DNA from: Vibrio splendidus
GTDB taxonomy: Bacteria > Pseudomonadota > Gammaproteobacteria > Enterobacterales > Vibrionaceae
Length of the DNA stretch: 64,000 nucleotides
Reading direction: 5' to 3'
Assembly: GCF_001557875.1 (NCBI RefSeq)
Contig: NZ_LNRF01000001.1
Span: 1,426,001 to 1,490,000 of the forward strand
Numbering within the stretch: position 1 is the first letter of the stretch; each line of letters begins with the position of its first letter. Below the pieces are notes generated by a model that made no database searches, was not told the origin of the DNA, and saw only the letters and a list, made by a program, of their open reading frames with translations. Positions 29,895 to 39,001 of this stretch are shown here, in pieces. The translations under genes and the position numbers were made by a program.

Positions 29895-30893
29895 ATGATG
29901 AAACGCGCAATCTTTACCTCAATTACAGCCCTCGGCTTAACGCTGTCTAGCATGAATACCTTTGCAAGCAATGTGATCCGCCTTGCTCACGACAGCCAAG
30001 AAACATCACCCGTTCACAAAGCGATGCTTCACTTCGAAAAAGAGTTGGAATCTCGCTCTAACGGAGAGCTTGAAGTTGAAATCTACCCAGCCCGTCAACT
30101 GGGCGATGTAAGAGAAACCACAGAGCTTGTTCAGCAAGGTAACTTACAGATGACGTTTGGTGCATCGGTGCTGCTTTCACCTTACGTACCTGAGTTCAAC
30201 GTACTTGATGTCTTCTACCTGTTTGAAGACGAAGCGCAAGCACACAAAGCGCTGGACAGCGACAAGATTGGCAAACCACTTCTTACATCAATGGAATCAA
30301 AAGGCTTTCATGGCTTAGGCTTCATGGAAGTTGGTTTCCGCAGCATCACCAATAACAAGCAACCTATTAACAGCATTGAAGACTTGAACAGCTTAAAGAT
30401 TCGTTCAGCGTCTAACCCAACACAAATCAGTGCTTGGAAGTCGGTAGGTACGGCACCGACACCGCTTTCTTGGGGTGAAATCTTCACTTCGCTACAACAA
30501 GGCTTAATCAATTCACAAGAAAGCGCGGTCTACTCTATTTACGCTGAGCGTTTTTATGAAGCACAAGAGTACCTATCGCTAACTAATCATATTTACACTA
30601 ACTACGTGCTATTCATGAATAAAGAGTTCTGGGATTCTCTACCGAGTGATCAGCAAACTCTAATCAATGAAGTAAGCCAAGAAACCATCGCAGTACAGCG
30701 TGATCTCGCGGCTAAACAGAACCAAGAAGTCATTAAAGAACTTGAAGCGAAAGGCATGACAGTCAACGTAGTGCCAACCGACGTTCGTGCTCAAATGAAA
30801 GAAAAGATGAATGCAGCGGTTTACCAAGAGCTTCGTAGCAAAACCGGTGAAGCGCTATTCGACAGTGTGATCACAGAAATAGAGCAACTCTAA
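29895..30893 (+). CDS. dctP: TRAP transporter substrate-binding protein DctP
   Basis: The 332-residue protein has a signal peptide ending near Ala24 (NTFAS) and DctP-family features, including Arg170 in LKIRSASNPTQI, the residue that clamps a substrate carboxylate, and WGEIFTSLQQG. It binds the solute in the periplasm and hands it to DctQM. GGAAG precedes a double ATG. The conserved Arg implies a carboxylate or similarly charged ligand (family knowledge). Operator O3 links its expression to the neighbouring catabolic genes. Confidence 0.9.
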   Translation: MMKRAIFTSITALGLTLSSMNTFASNVIRLAHDSQETSPVHKAMLHFEKELESRSNGELEVEIYPARQLGDVRETTELVQQGNLQMTFGASVLLSPYVPEFNVLDVFYLFEDEAQAHKALDSDKIGKPLLTSMESKGFHGLGFMEVGFRSITNNKQPINSIEDLNSLKIRSASNPTQISAWKSVGTAPTPLSWGEIFTSLQQGLINSQESAVYSIYAERFYEAQEYLSLTNHIYTNYVLFMNKEFWDSLPSDQQTLINEVSQETIAVQRDLAAKQNQEVIKELEAKGMTVNVVPTDVRAQMKEKMNAAVYQELRSKTGEALFDSVITEIEQL

Positions 30894-30938
30894 TTAACTG
30901 ATCACGATTGCTAGCCCTTCATGGGTGCCCGTTATTGA

Positions 30939-31013
30939 CTCAGGCTTTGAGGCTTCACTTTAAAACCAAGCTTTTAAAAATCGCTTTATAGATAAGCAGC
31001 TTTTAAGCCTGAG
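30939..31013 (+). other. Intercistronic inverted repeat between dctP and dctQ
   Basis: CTCAGGCTT (30939-30947) pairs with AAGCCTGAG (31005-31013) and encloses AT-rich material with smaller pairings. Such a stem can protect the dctP message and lower readthrough, giving more binding protein than membrane subunits. Confidence 0.45.
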
Positions 31014-31068
31014 GTGCAGTTCATTCATTGGCATTCAATGCCCTTTTCAACACTCTTTGGAGTTACGT

Positions 31069-31632
31069 ATGAAATGGTTTCGCCTGTTCGACCGATACTT
31101 CGAACCAACACTGATCGTACTTTCTATCTCGTTGATGACCGCTCTACTCTGTTTACAGATAGCATTGCGCCTATTCGACGCTTCAATTGCTTGGGCAGAA
31201 GAACTTGCCCGCTACCTTTTCGTTTGGGCGATGTACTTAAGCATCAGCTACTGTATTCGTGATGATCGACATATTCGCATTCGCCTGTTCATCGATAAAC
31301 TACCTGGCAATTTAACCCACTACGCTTTGATTCTTTCTGATCTTATTTACCTTGCCTTCAGCTGCACCGTTGCCTGGTTTGGTTTCAAAGTGATTGGTCG
31401 AAGCCTGAAACTGGGCCAAATCGCTCCTGCAATGGAAATCCCGATTGCATGCTTATATGCCTCTGTACTTGTTTGTGCCGTGCTCAGCGCCATTCGCCTT
31501 GTCGTTAGCATCAATAAGCGCATTTCAATTATTGCTTACTCACCAAAGTCGGTTCGACTCACACAACACCGTTACCGTCACTTGAAAGCAAAACACCGCA
31601 CTTCTAACCGCTTGTTGGAGCTAAGCTTATGA
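31069..31632 (+). CDS. dctQ: TRAP transporter small permease DctQ
   Basis: The start is ATG 31069 after TTTGGAG; the open frame extends to a TTG at 31057 that lies within the binding site. The 187-residue protein has four membrane segments and the family pattern WAEELARYLFVWAMYLSISYCIRDDRHIRI. The Arg-rich C-terminal tail (about 150-187) is longer than usual. It overlaps dctM by four bases (ATGA). Confidence 0.9.
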   Translation: MKWFRLFDRYFEPTLIVLSISLMTALLCLQIALRLFDASIAWAEELARYLFVWAMYLSISYCIRDDRHIRIRLFIDKLPGNLTHYALILSDLIYLAFSCTVAWFGFKVIGRSLKLGQIAPAMEIPIACLYASVLVCAVLSAIRLVVSINKRISIIAYSPKSVRLTQHRYRHLKAKHRTSNRLLELSL

Positions 31633-32909
31633 CCTCTGCTTTGTTATTTGGTAGTTTCGGATTACTGATTCTTATTGGCGTTCCCGTAGGTATTGCACTC
31701 GCAGGTGCCAGCATGCTGGCAATCTTAAGCCTACCCTTCTTAAATATCGAATTTTTAGTTCAGGGCTTAGTGACAGGCCTAGACTCTTTCCCACTATTGG
31801 CCGTAGTACTCTTCACATTGGCCGGTAACTTAATGAGCCAAGGCGGTATATCAAAACGCCTTTTGCATGTTGCTGAAGTCTTCTTTGGTCACTTCACTGG
31901 TGGTTTAGGGATTGTGGCGATCGTTGCGTGTATGTTCTTTGCCTCCATCTCTGGTACAGGTTCAGCAACCGTTGCGGCTATTGGCTTAACCATGATTCCG
32001 TCTATGGTTAAAAAAGGCTACGACCGAAGCTTTGCCGGTGCCTTGATCGCTTCGTCTGGCGGTATCGGTGTGATTATTCCACCATCTGTTGTGATGATCG
32101 TATATGCCATTACTGCAGAAGTGTCTGTAACGAAAATGTTCATGGCCGGCATTATCCCCGGGGTTGTCGTCGGGCTCGTCCTTATCGGTTACTGTTTGAT
32201 CGTATCTAAAATCCGCGGCTACAAAGGTAACGATAAGAAAGCAACATGGCCTGAGAGAATGGCAGCGCTTAAAGAAGCGATTTGGGCAATGCTATTGCCC
32301 GTAATCATTCTTGGCGGCATCTACTCTGGTGTATTCACGCCAACTGAATCTGCGGCGATTGGTGTGTTATACGGCTTGTTTTTCGGCATGTTTGTTTACA
32401 AAGAGCTGGATTACAAAAAGGTCGTGAAGATCATTTTAGAATCTTCGTTATTGGTAGGTGCAGTACTTGTGATTGTGGGCGCTTCAGTTACCTTTGGTCG
32501 AATCCTAACGCTTGAGCGTCTACCAACCGAGATCGCACAGTTCATTCTGTCTATCACGGAAAACAAGCTGCTCATCTTGCTATGTATCACCGCACTGCTA
32601 CTGATCGTCGGTACATTCATGGAGACATTAGCGGCGATTGTTATCTTAACTCCAATCCTGCTGCCTATCGTGACCGCATTAGGAATGGACCCAATTCACT
32701 TTGGTATCGTGATGATCGTGAACCTAGCCATCGGGTTTGTCACTCCCCCACTCGGCGCCAACTTATTTATGGCCAGCCAAGTAGGTAACGTGCCGATTGA
32801 ATCCTTGTCTCGGGCGATTTTAGGCTGGATTGGTGCCATGCTCGTCGCTTTGATGATCATTACCTTTGTGCCAGCGATATCACTGTTCCTTCCAGAATTA
32901 TTGTCTTAA
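31629..32909 (+). CDS. dctM: TRAP transporter large permease DctM
   Basis: The 426-residue protein has about twelve hydrophobic segments and DctM motifs: GVPVGIALAGAS, SGTGSATVAAIG and GGIGVIIPPSVVMIVYAITAEVS. It carries solute inward with sodium. It is translationally coupled to dctQ and closed by a terminator. Confidence 0.93.
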   Translation: MTSALLFGSFGLLILIGVPVGIALAGASMLAILSLPFLNIEFLVQGLVTGLDSFPLLAVVLFTLAGNLMSQGGISKRLLHVAEVFFGHFTGGLGIVAIVACMFFASISGTGSATVAAIGLTMIPSMVKKGYDRSFAGALIASSGGIGVIIPPSVVMIVYAITAEVSVTKMFMAGIIPGVVVGLVLIGYCLIVSKIRGYKGNDKKATWPERMAALKEAIWAMLLPVIILGGIYSGVFTPTESAAIGVLYGLFFGMFVYKELDYKKVVKIILESSLLVGAVLVIVGASVTFGRILTLERLPTEIAQFILSITENKLLILLCITALLLIVGTFMETLAAIVILTPILLPIVTALGMDPIHFGIVMIVNLAIGFVTPPLGANLFMASQVGNVPIESLSRAILGWIGAMLVALMIITFVPAISLFLPELLS

Positions 32910-32923
32910 GCGTACCCATCAAC

Positions 32924-32958
32924 AAAGCCACTCAATATTCATCTTTGAGTGGCTTTTT
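32924..32958 (+). terminator. Rho-independent terminator after dctM
   Basis: AAAGCCACTCAA / TTGAGTGGCTTT (12 bp, nine-base loop) followed by T residues. Confidence 0.88.
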
Positions 32959-33335
32959 CAATCCAACCATTCCCAAACTTATCGTTGCATGCGCATCCAT
33001 TTTAAACTAAACAAATCTAAACAAAAAATTAACAATCCGAGTGAAGTTCCATCATATAAGAATAATTACTCTAAATCCCCTCTCGTCATCACTTCGATAT
33101 AATAAATCGTCACAGAGCACTCTCTGGTATAATGCCCACCTCGCCGCACCCAAAATAAAATCAACAAATACAATTAGTTGCACAGACAAACACTACATTT
33201 CAACCTAATTATTTTGTTCATATACACTAGATAAATATGGAACCATCACTCAATTATCTTACTGAGAACCGTATTTTGAGAGTTGTTAAAAAACAGATCC
33301 AACCCACAATAAAAAAACATATGCAAAACACCTCA
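32959..33335. other. Gene-free AT-rich stretch
   Basis: No supported gene is seen between the TRAP terminator and the next promoter. The sequence is AT-rich with many short A runs. The upper part may hold activator sites, but none was recognised. Confidence 0.4.
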
Positions 33336-33380
33336 TTGACACAGTGATAACAAAAGGCAATATTGGATACGTAACCAAAA
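33336..33380 (+). promoter_or_regulatory. Promoter with LacI-type operator O4 (SnoaL-symporter operon)
   Basis: A perfect TTGACA (33336-33341) is 17 bases from AATATT (33359-33364). The operator TATTGGATACGTAACCAAAA (33361-33380) overlaps the -10 region. Each half site has one change from TTTTGGATAC. Confidence 0.62.
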
Positions 33381-33422
33381 AAAATCCAATAACTAATTTT
33401 ATGACGCATCAGGAGGTGATTA

Positions 33423-34397
33423 ATGGCTATGGTTGGCTTTGATTCTAAATGGCAAGATTTTCCGGATTACATATTAGGTATCACTAAAGAAATTTGGGAA
33501 GATCGAGGTCTGAGTACCCTACATAACTATTACTCACCTGACATTATCGTCCGTACCCCACTCTCCATCACCGAGGGAAACGAAAAGGTCATCAGCGCGA
33601 CCATGGGCACACTAACCGAGTTCCCGAACCGTACCTTATTGGGTGAAGACGTTATTTGGTCAGGGACTCCTGAGCAAGGCATGCTTTCATCACACCGAAT
33701 CATTTCAACAGCTACTCACACTAATGATGGTGTATTTGGTAAAGCCACGAACAAAACACTTAAGTTTCGAATTATCGCTGACTGCCATGCCATCAATAAC
33801 CAAATCAATGACGAGTGGATGATCCGAGACATCGCTGCGATTGCAAACCAACTGGGTATGAAGTCAGAAGAGTACGCTCGTCAACAAATCGAAATAGAGG
33901 GTGGTGTTGAGCAATGCCCCTTCCCTTTCACTCCCCAAGTCGACATTCAAGGCCCTTACCTTGGTGTAGGAAATGACAATGAATACGGTCAGCGCTATGA
34001 AGACATACTGCGACGTGTAATGAGTGCTGAGTTCTCGGTAATCCCAAAAGAATATGACCGAGCTTGTATCGGTGAATACACGGGTGGTCAAACTGCACTA
34101 TCTCATAACGAGATCGACCAGTTTTGGATGTCACTGCGCTCTTCATTTCCGAACGCGGAGTTCAAAATTCACCACCGTATTGGTCGCAATGACGAAATGA
34201 TGTCACCTCGTGCGGCTATTCGTTGGTCGCTACAAGGCAAGCATGAAGGCTACGGCATGTTTGGAAAGCCTACAGGCAAAGACGTTTACATCATGGGAAT
34301 CAGCCATGCAGAGTTTGGACCTTGGGGCCTACGCAGAGAATTTACTTTACTTGATGAAAGTGCTGTCTGGAAACAGATTCTCATCCAAATCGGTTAA
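33423..34397 (+). CDS. Double NTF2-like (SnoaL-family) protein A
   Basis: The 324-residue protein appears to hold two NTF2-like alpha-beta cone domains, about 10-145 and 185-320, each starting with helices followed by a curved sheet. Typical SnoaL elements are visible, such as the Trp/Asp-rich start WEDRGLSTLHNYYSPDIIVRTP and the motif GYGMFGKPTGKDVYIMGISHAEF. The gene begins after an exceptionally good ribosome binding site, GGAGGTGAT. SnoaL relatives include cyclases, isomerases, epoxide hydrolases and dehydratases; the reaction here is unknown. It is the first gene of an O4-controlled operon. Confidence 0.68.
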   Translation: MAMVGFDSKWQDFPDYILGITKEIWEDRGLSTLHNYYSPDIIVRTPLSITEGNEKVISATMGTLTEFPNRTLLGEDVIWSGTPEQGMLSSHRIISTATHTNDGVFGKATNKTLKFRIIADCHAINNQINDEWMIRDIAAIANQLGMKSEEYARQQIEIEGGVEQCPFPFTPQVDIQGPYLGVGNDNEYGQRYEDILRRVMSAEFSVIPKEYDRACIGEYTGGQTALSHNEIDQFWMSLRSSFPNAEFKIHHRIGRNDEMMSPRAAIRWSLQGKHEGYGMFGKPTGKDVYIMGISHAEFGPWGLRREFTLLDESAVWKQILIQIG

Positions 34398-34414
34398 CTA
34401 TATAAGGAAGTATT

Positions 34415-35410
34415 ATGTTGAACAGCTTGATAGAAAATTTCTACAGAACCTATTTTAACGCTCACTCATCCGAACGGACTCAAGTAGCTCAAGAGATGCT
34501 AAATGCTGACGTTAAATGGTGTGTCGCTCATCCGATTAACGACGTCTCTGGTGTCGATGCGACTGAGCAAGCGTTTCTATTACCGCTAATAAACTCGCTA
34601 CCTGATGTTGAACGACGCCCTTCAATCATTATGCAAGGTGAATACGAAGGCCGCACTTGGGTAAACTCTACTGGCTACTTTGTTGGTACATTTTTAAAAC
34701 CGTTATTTGGTATCCCAGCAACAGGAAAAACACTCTACTTGCGCTACACCGAAATGGTTTGCACCCAAGATGGTCAAATTATTGAGTCCTATCTAATCCC
34801 TGATTTTATTGATGCAATGAACCAAGCTGGCGTGAGTCCGTTACGCAAGAGCCTAGGCCATGCAGGATTAGTCCCTACCCCAGCGACTCAAGACGGAATA
34901 CAGACCGGTAGCATCGCAGCGGAAGACAGCGAGAAAAGCCAAAAGCTCGTGCTAGACATGTTGGCTTGCTTGGGTCGATTTGATGGTAAACGCCTTGATT
35001 CAATGGATCTAGAAAACTACTGGCATGACGACTTCATGTGGTACGGACCAGCTGCGATTGGTACGACACGTGGAATCCAAGGTTTCCGCGACCACCACCA
35101 AGGACCATTTGTATTTGCCTTCCCTGATCGAAGTGTCGATATCGAGCTCAATATTTTGTCCAAAAATGACTACGTATCCACAGGTGGCTGGCCACACATG
35201 CACGGTACACATACTGGCACCAGTGGCTGGTTGGGATTGGCACCGACAGGCAAGCACATCGAGCTTCGCGTTATGGATATCTGGCGACGAGAAGGCGAAC
35301 TACTCAAGGAGAACTGGGTCGCTATCGATATCGCACACATCTTAAAACAGCTTGGTTACGATCTGTTTGAGCAAATGGAAGAACAATTAAAAGGACGTGA
35401 GCATGTATGA
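34415..35410 (+). CDS. Double NTF2-like (SnoaL-family) protein B
   Basis: The 331-residue protein again has two SnoaL-like halves, about 1-140 and 170-315. Both end with the diagnostic pattern of G.P.TGK.. followed by a dGkI.E.W...D stretch: GIPATGKTLYLRYTEMV and GLAPTGKHIELRVMDIWRREGELLKENWVAID. It is related in layout to the gene just upstream, so the pair probably arose by duplication and may form a hetero-oligomer. AAGGAAG precedes the ATG. The 3' end overlaps the symporter start by eight bases. Confidence 0.72.
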   Translation: MLNSLIENFYRTYFNAHSSERTQVAQEMLNADVKWCVAHPINDVSGVDATEQAFLLPLINSLPDVERRPSIIMQGEYEGRTWVNSTGYFVGTFLKPLFGIPATGKTLYLRYTEMVCTQDGQIIESYLIPDFIDAMNQAGVSPLRKSLGHAGLVPTPATQDGIQTGSIAAEDSEKSQKLVLDMLACLGRFDGKRLDSMDLENYWHDDFMWYGPAAIGTTRGIQGFRDHHQGPFVFAFPDRSVDIELNILSKNDYVSTGGWPHMHGTHTGTSGWLGLAPTGKHIELRVMDIWRREGELLKENWVAIDIAHILKQLGYDLFEQMEEQLKGREHV

Positions 35411-37136
35411 GTTTGGAGCTTTAAACTGGACAATTCTCGGTACCTATATCGTCCTGACTTTAGTTATGGGAGCACTGGTTGGTAGACGCGTGACTTCCGC
35501 CAACCAATTTGCATTAGGCGATAGAAATATTCCATGGTGGGCCATCGGTATTTCTGTTGTGTGTACCTATGTTAGTGCGATGTCTTTCTTAGGTGGACCA
35601 GCTTGGTCTTACAAAGAAGGCTTGTCAGTGATCGCTATCCACCTAAACTACCCTTTGGTGATTTTCTTTATCGTTGCTGTGTTTATGCCGTTTTTCTACA
35701 ACAACGGTCTCACTTCAATTTATGAATATCAAGAACGACGCTTTGGTAAAGCCTCACGTATCACTCTGTCTTTGATTTTCTTGATTAAACAAGCGATAAG
35801 CTCAGCAGCAGTCTTATATGCGACCTCATTAATCCTTGAGTTCATTACCGGTATCGACGTTACGTACTGCATCGTCATTGTCACTGTTATCGCGCTAATC
35901 TATACCGTCATGGGAGGAATTGCCGCCGTTATTTGGACAGATGTCATTCAAGCGGTCATTCTGTTTCTTGGGGCATTCATCATCATCGAAGCCGTTTGGA
36001 ATGGCATGCCACAACCAATGACTGAAGTGATGCAAGATCTGAAGTCACAAGGCATGACCAATGCACTACAAACTAATTTAGATTTGAGCCAAGTTACCAC
36101 CGTATGGGCTGGCGTTATCGCCATGACAATGTTCCACACTACGGTGTATGGCGGTAACCAAATGATGGTTCAACGCTGCATGGCAGCGAAAAGCATGGGT
36201 GATGCGAAAAAAGCGATGCTAATGATGGGTTACGTTGCGTTCTTCATCTACTTCGTATTCATTCTATTAGGCGTGTTATTTAACGCTTACTACGATGGTA
36301 AAGAGTTTGAGAATGGCAACACCATTATCCTGCACTATGCCAGCGAATATGGTATGCCGGGGCTGATGGGAATCATCGCCGCAGCTATTCTTGCAGCAAG
36401 TATGTCGAGCCTAGACTCCGCTTTTAACTCTATGGCTACCGTCTCTGTTACTGACTTCTATAAACGCTTTTACAAGAAAAACGAGTCAGAGGAACATTAC
36501 CTCAAAGTATCGCGTTTCTTCACGGTTATGTGGGCGCTATGTATCATCATCCCAGCCTTCATGTTTGCAACCAGTACAGGCTCAGTTTTAGAGATATTAA
36601 GTAAAGCGGGTTCCTATTTTGTAGGTGCAAACTTCTGTATGTTCGTGCTTGGTTTCTACTCCAAACATATTACAGAAAAGGGACTATTAATTGGTGTCGC
36701 AGCAAGCTTCTTAGCAATCTGGTATGTAGCAGTAGCGACTGATATCGCTTGGCCTTGGTACTGTGTCATCGGTGTTTTCGTGAATGCAATTGTCGCGTAC
36801 GCAGCAAGCTTGCTGCTAACTGGCAAACAAAAAGAAATGCACCTTTATACAGTCAAAGGTCAACAAGCAGAGTACGCGCGTTTGAACAAACCGATCAAAG
36901 AAGACGGTTGGTATGTTGTTCCGGGTAAAGTCGATGCACCTTGTTGGGGACTACTCGTGATGTTTGTATTCTCGCTCGTTCTACTGTGGGGGATTAACGA
37001 GTTCATTGAGAATGCACCGATGTTGATTAACTTTATCCGTATCTGCTCTGTCATTGTTGCGGCAAGTGTCATAGGTTATATGATTTACTCATTCAAGCGA
37101 TCTAAGACGTCAAATGAAGTAGAACAAACCAGCTAG
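35403..37136 (+). CDS. Sodium:solute symporter (SSS/SLC5 family)
   Basis: ATG 35403 is seven bases after AAAGGA; a GTG at 35397 is also possible. The 577-residue protein has about 13 membrane segments and SSS motifs: FALGDRNIPWWAIGISVVCTY.SA.SFLG, SIYEYQERRFGKASR, and the later ILAASMSSLDSAFNSMATVSVTDFY. It imports an organic solute with sodium. Its operon position with two SnoaL proteins and a shared operator with the TRAP genes suggest a second uptake route for the same or a related compound. Confidence 0.9.
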   Translation: MYEFGALNWTILGTYIVLTLVMGALVGRRVTSANQFALGDRNIPWWAIGISVVCTYVSAMSFLGGPAWSYKEGLSVIAIHLNYPLVIFFIVAVFMPFFYNNGLTSIYEYQERRFGKASRITLSLIFLIKQAISSAAVLYATSLILEFITGIDVTYCIVIVTVIALIYTVMGGIAAVIWTDVIQAVILFLGAFIIIEAVWNGMPQPMTEVMQDLKSQGMTNALQTNLDLSQVTTVWAGVIAMTMFHTTVYGGNQMMVQRCMAAKSMGDAKKAMLMMGYVAFFIYFVFILLGVLFNAYYDGKEFENGNTIILHYASEYGMPGLMGIIAAAILAASMSSLDSAFNSMATVSVTDFYKRFYKKNESEEHYLKVSRFFTVMWALCIIIPAFMFATSTGSVLEILSKAGSYFVGANFCMFVLGFYSKHITEKGLLIGVAASFLAIWYVAVATDIAWPWYCVIGVFVNAIVAYAASLLLTGKQKEMHLYTVKGQQAEYARLNKPIKEDGWYVVPGKVDAPCWGLLVMFVFSLVLLWGINEFIENAPMLINFIRICSVIVAASVIGYMIYSFKRSKTSNEVEQTS

Positions 37137-37166
37137 AGTTATCCTCAAATTAAACTAGCTCCAACA

Positions 37167-37198
37167 AAAAAGGCTCACTAGATAGTGAGCCTTTTTAT
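37167..37198. terminator. Bidirectional terminator
   Basis: AAAAAGGCTCACT / AGTGAGCCTTTTT (13 bp, four-base loop) separates the symporter gene from the convergent S4-domain gene. Confidence 0.88.
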
Positions 37199-37253
37199 GT
37201 CTATTCAACGTAAAACCGAGGTTTAACGTTGCTTCAGTCTTAAAAGAACAACG

Positions 37254-37790
37254 TTAGAAGAACTCAATCGAATTACGGCCGCTTTTGTCATCACGTGTTG
37301 GCTTAGGTGCATCCGCTTTCTTTTTCGGTTTCTTCTCTTTTTTCTCTTTCTTTGGCTCAGCCTTTGCGCTTAGCATTTCTGCTTTGCTTTTCTTAGATTC
37401 TTTCTTCTTAGAATCCTTTTTAGACTGACCTTTCTTCGCCTTGTTCTCTTTTTTAGGCGCTTCTTTCTTTTTCGGCTTTTCTAATTCTTCTTGTACTGGC
37501 TGATCACACACCACTACATAGTATTCTTGGTTGAATTCAAAAAAGTCGCCATCGTACATTTTACGACGCTTACGCGTTTCCAGCTCACCATTTACCGCTA
37601 CGTAGCCTTCAGAGATGATGTGTTTAGCTTCACCGCCACCACTCACTAGGTTAGCAATTTTAAACACCTTGTAGAGCTCGATTGGCTGTGATGAAACATC
37701 AATACCAATTGCTTCAATTTCAATCTCTTCGCCTTCTTCGCCCAGCTCTTGGCCTTCGTAATCAGCGTCTTCGTAATGTTCTTGGTCCAT
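37254..37790 (-). CDS. S4-domain RNA-binding protein with acidic N-tail and Lys-rich C-tail
   Basis: Residues 36-85 match a YbcJ-type S4 domain (IELYKVFKIANLVSGGGEAKHIISEGYVAVNGELETRKRRKMYDGD), which binds structured RNA. Residues 1-27 are almost all acidic, and about 105-170 form a low-complexity run of Lys, Glu, Ser and Pro. The E. coli relative consists of the S4 domain alone (about 70 residues). The tails look disordered and could aid phase separation or ribosome contacts, which is inference. The gene is alone on its strand. Confidence 0.78.
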   Translation of the reverse strand: MDQEHYEDADYEGQELGEEGEEIEIEAIGIDVSSQPIELYKVFKIANLVSGGGEAKHIISEGYVAVNGELETRKRRKMYDGDFFEFNQEYYVVVCDQPVQEELEKPKKKEAPKKENKAKKGQSKKDSKKKESKKSKAEMLSAKAEPKKEKKEKKPKKKADAPKPTRDDKSGRNSIEFF

Positions 37791-37921
37791 GGTGACCTCT
37801 ACCTAAATATGTACTTCTGAAATATTGGGCGCAGTGTAATCTTAAAACAACTAAATGACCATGTTGAATTATGGTTCAAGCATCTAGTTCACTGGATTAA
37901 AGCTATCTTTAGCGCCATAAA

Positions 37922-37958
37922 ACGAAAGAAGAGAACTAACGTCATTAGCTCTCTTCTT
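37922..37958 (-). terminator. Terminator after the 259-aa outer-membrane gene
   Basis: AAGAAGAGA-a-CTAA / TTAG-c-TCTCTTCTT (13 pairs, one mismatch) with TTTCGTTTT following on the minus strand. Confidence 0.75.
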
Positions 37959-38023
37959 ATTTAAACCATAGCTCAGTTACCGCTTGTTAGGTCGCTAAAC
38001 CATAGATAGCTCACCCTAGTGCG

Positions 38024-38803
38024 TTAAAAGAACCACTTCACGCCGACTTCAGCCTTGAGCTCGTAGTCACCTTCTAGCGTAACGCCCGTTGGTAGAGTGA
38101 CATCTGCAGACGCGTATTGCAGTTTCGTCATTAGCCACTGAGTTCGGTCTTCCTTAATAGGAGCGTTCATCATGACATTAAAAGACGTCGACTCAAGTTC
38201 CACTGTATCGCCAGAAACGTTCATGTATTCAGGCCATGCTTGAACAAACGCGCCAGAATCTCCCATTGGGATGGTGGCAAACAGGTTTAGCATGTAGCCG
38301 TCTGCGGTTTCACCAAACACTTCACCGATGGTGTAGTTTACGTTTGGAAACAGCATTGCACCGCCGGTATAAGCAGGGTTGATCAAGCCGATTGCACCGA
38401 CAGACATCAACGTGTTGTCATCCAAGCCCAGTGCTGAGTTCTTAGTGTGGATGAAGTCTGCCATGAAGCCAACACGTGGCATCAATGAGCTATCAATCGC
38501 CGATACTTGGAAATATTGAGCTCGGCTACCAAGGTAATCAACGCCCATTGAATCTTTGCCAGGCTTAGCATCGGAGTCGCCAAAGTTACCTTCGATAAAG
38601 CCACCGAACTGAGTCGTTTCAGACCATGCTCCTGTTAGCATTGAAGACAAACGGATATCAGCGTCAGAAGTAACAAAAAAAGCCGCTTGCGTATAAACAC
38701 GAGTTAGATCCGATGGATCAATCACTTGGCTTTCTTCTTCATTCGCAAAAGCAGTACCAGACATTGCAGCTAACATTGAAGCGGTCAGTAATAGTTTTTT
38801 CAT
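38024..38803 (-). CDS. Putative outer-membrane beta-barrel protein, 259 aa
   Basis: A clear signal peptide (MKKLLLTASMLAAMSGTAFA) is followed by alternating polar and apolar strands and a C-terminal aromatic end (VGVKWFF), the usual signal for barrel insertion. I do not recognise the family. It stands alone between the S4 gene and the efflux operon and has its own terminator. Confidence 0.7.
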   Translation of the reverse strand: MKKLLLTASMLAAMSGTAFANEEESQVIDPSDLTRVYTQAAFFVTSDADIRLSSMLTGAWSETTQFGGFIEGNFGDSDAKPGKDSMGVDYLGSRAQYFQVSAIDSSLMPRVGFMADFIHTKNSALGLDDNTLMSVGAIGLINPAYTGGAMLFPNVNYTIGEVFGETADGYMLNLFATIPMGDSGAFVQAWPEYMNVSGDTVELESTSFNVMMNAPIKEDRTQWLMTKLQYASADVTLPTGVTLEGDYELKAEVGVKWFF

Positions 38804-39001
38804 GTGTAAACCTTATTCTCATTGGAGCCATAGCCGCTTCCGTACTCACATGGCTCATGTTTAATAACTTGGTCAGAGAAATACTCCCTGCCTCCCTCAA
38901 TTATCAGACGATAAAAACAATCTTTAAAATTCATAACGAGGGGTGAAAACCATCAATAAAGCAACAACACACCTTTGCCGCCACTTTATTGAGGCTATGG
39001 G

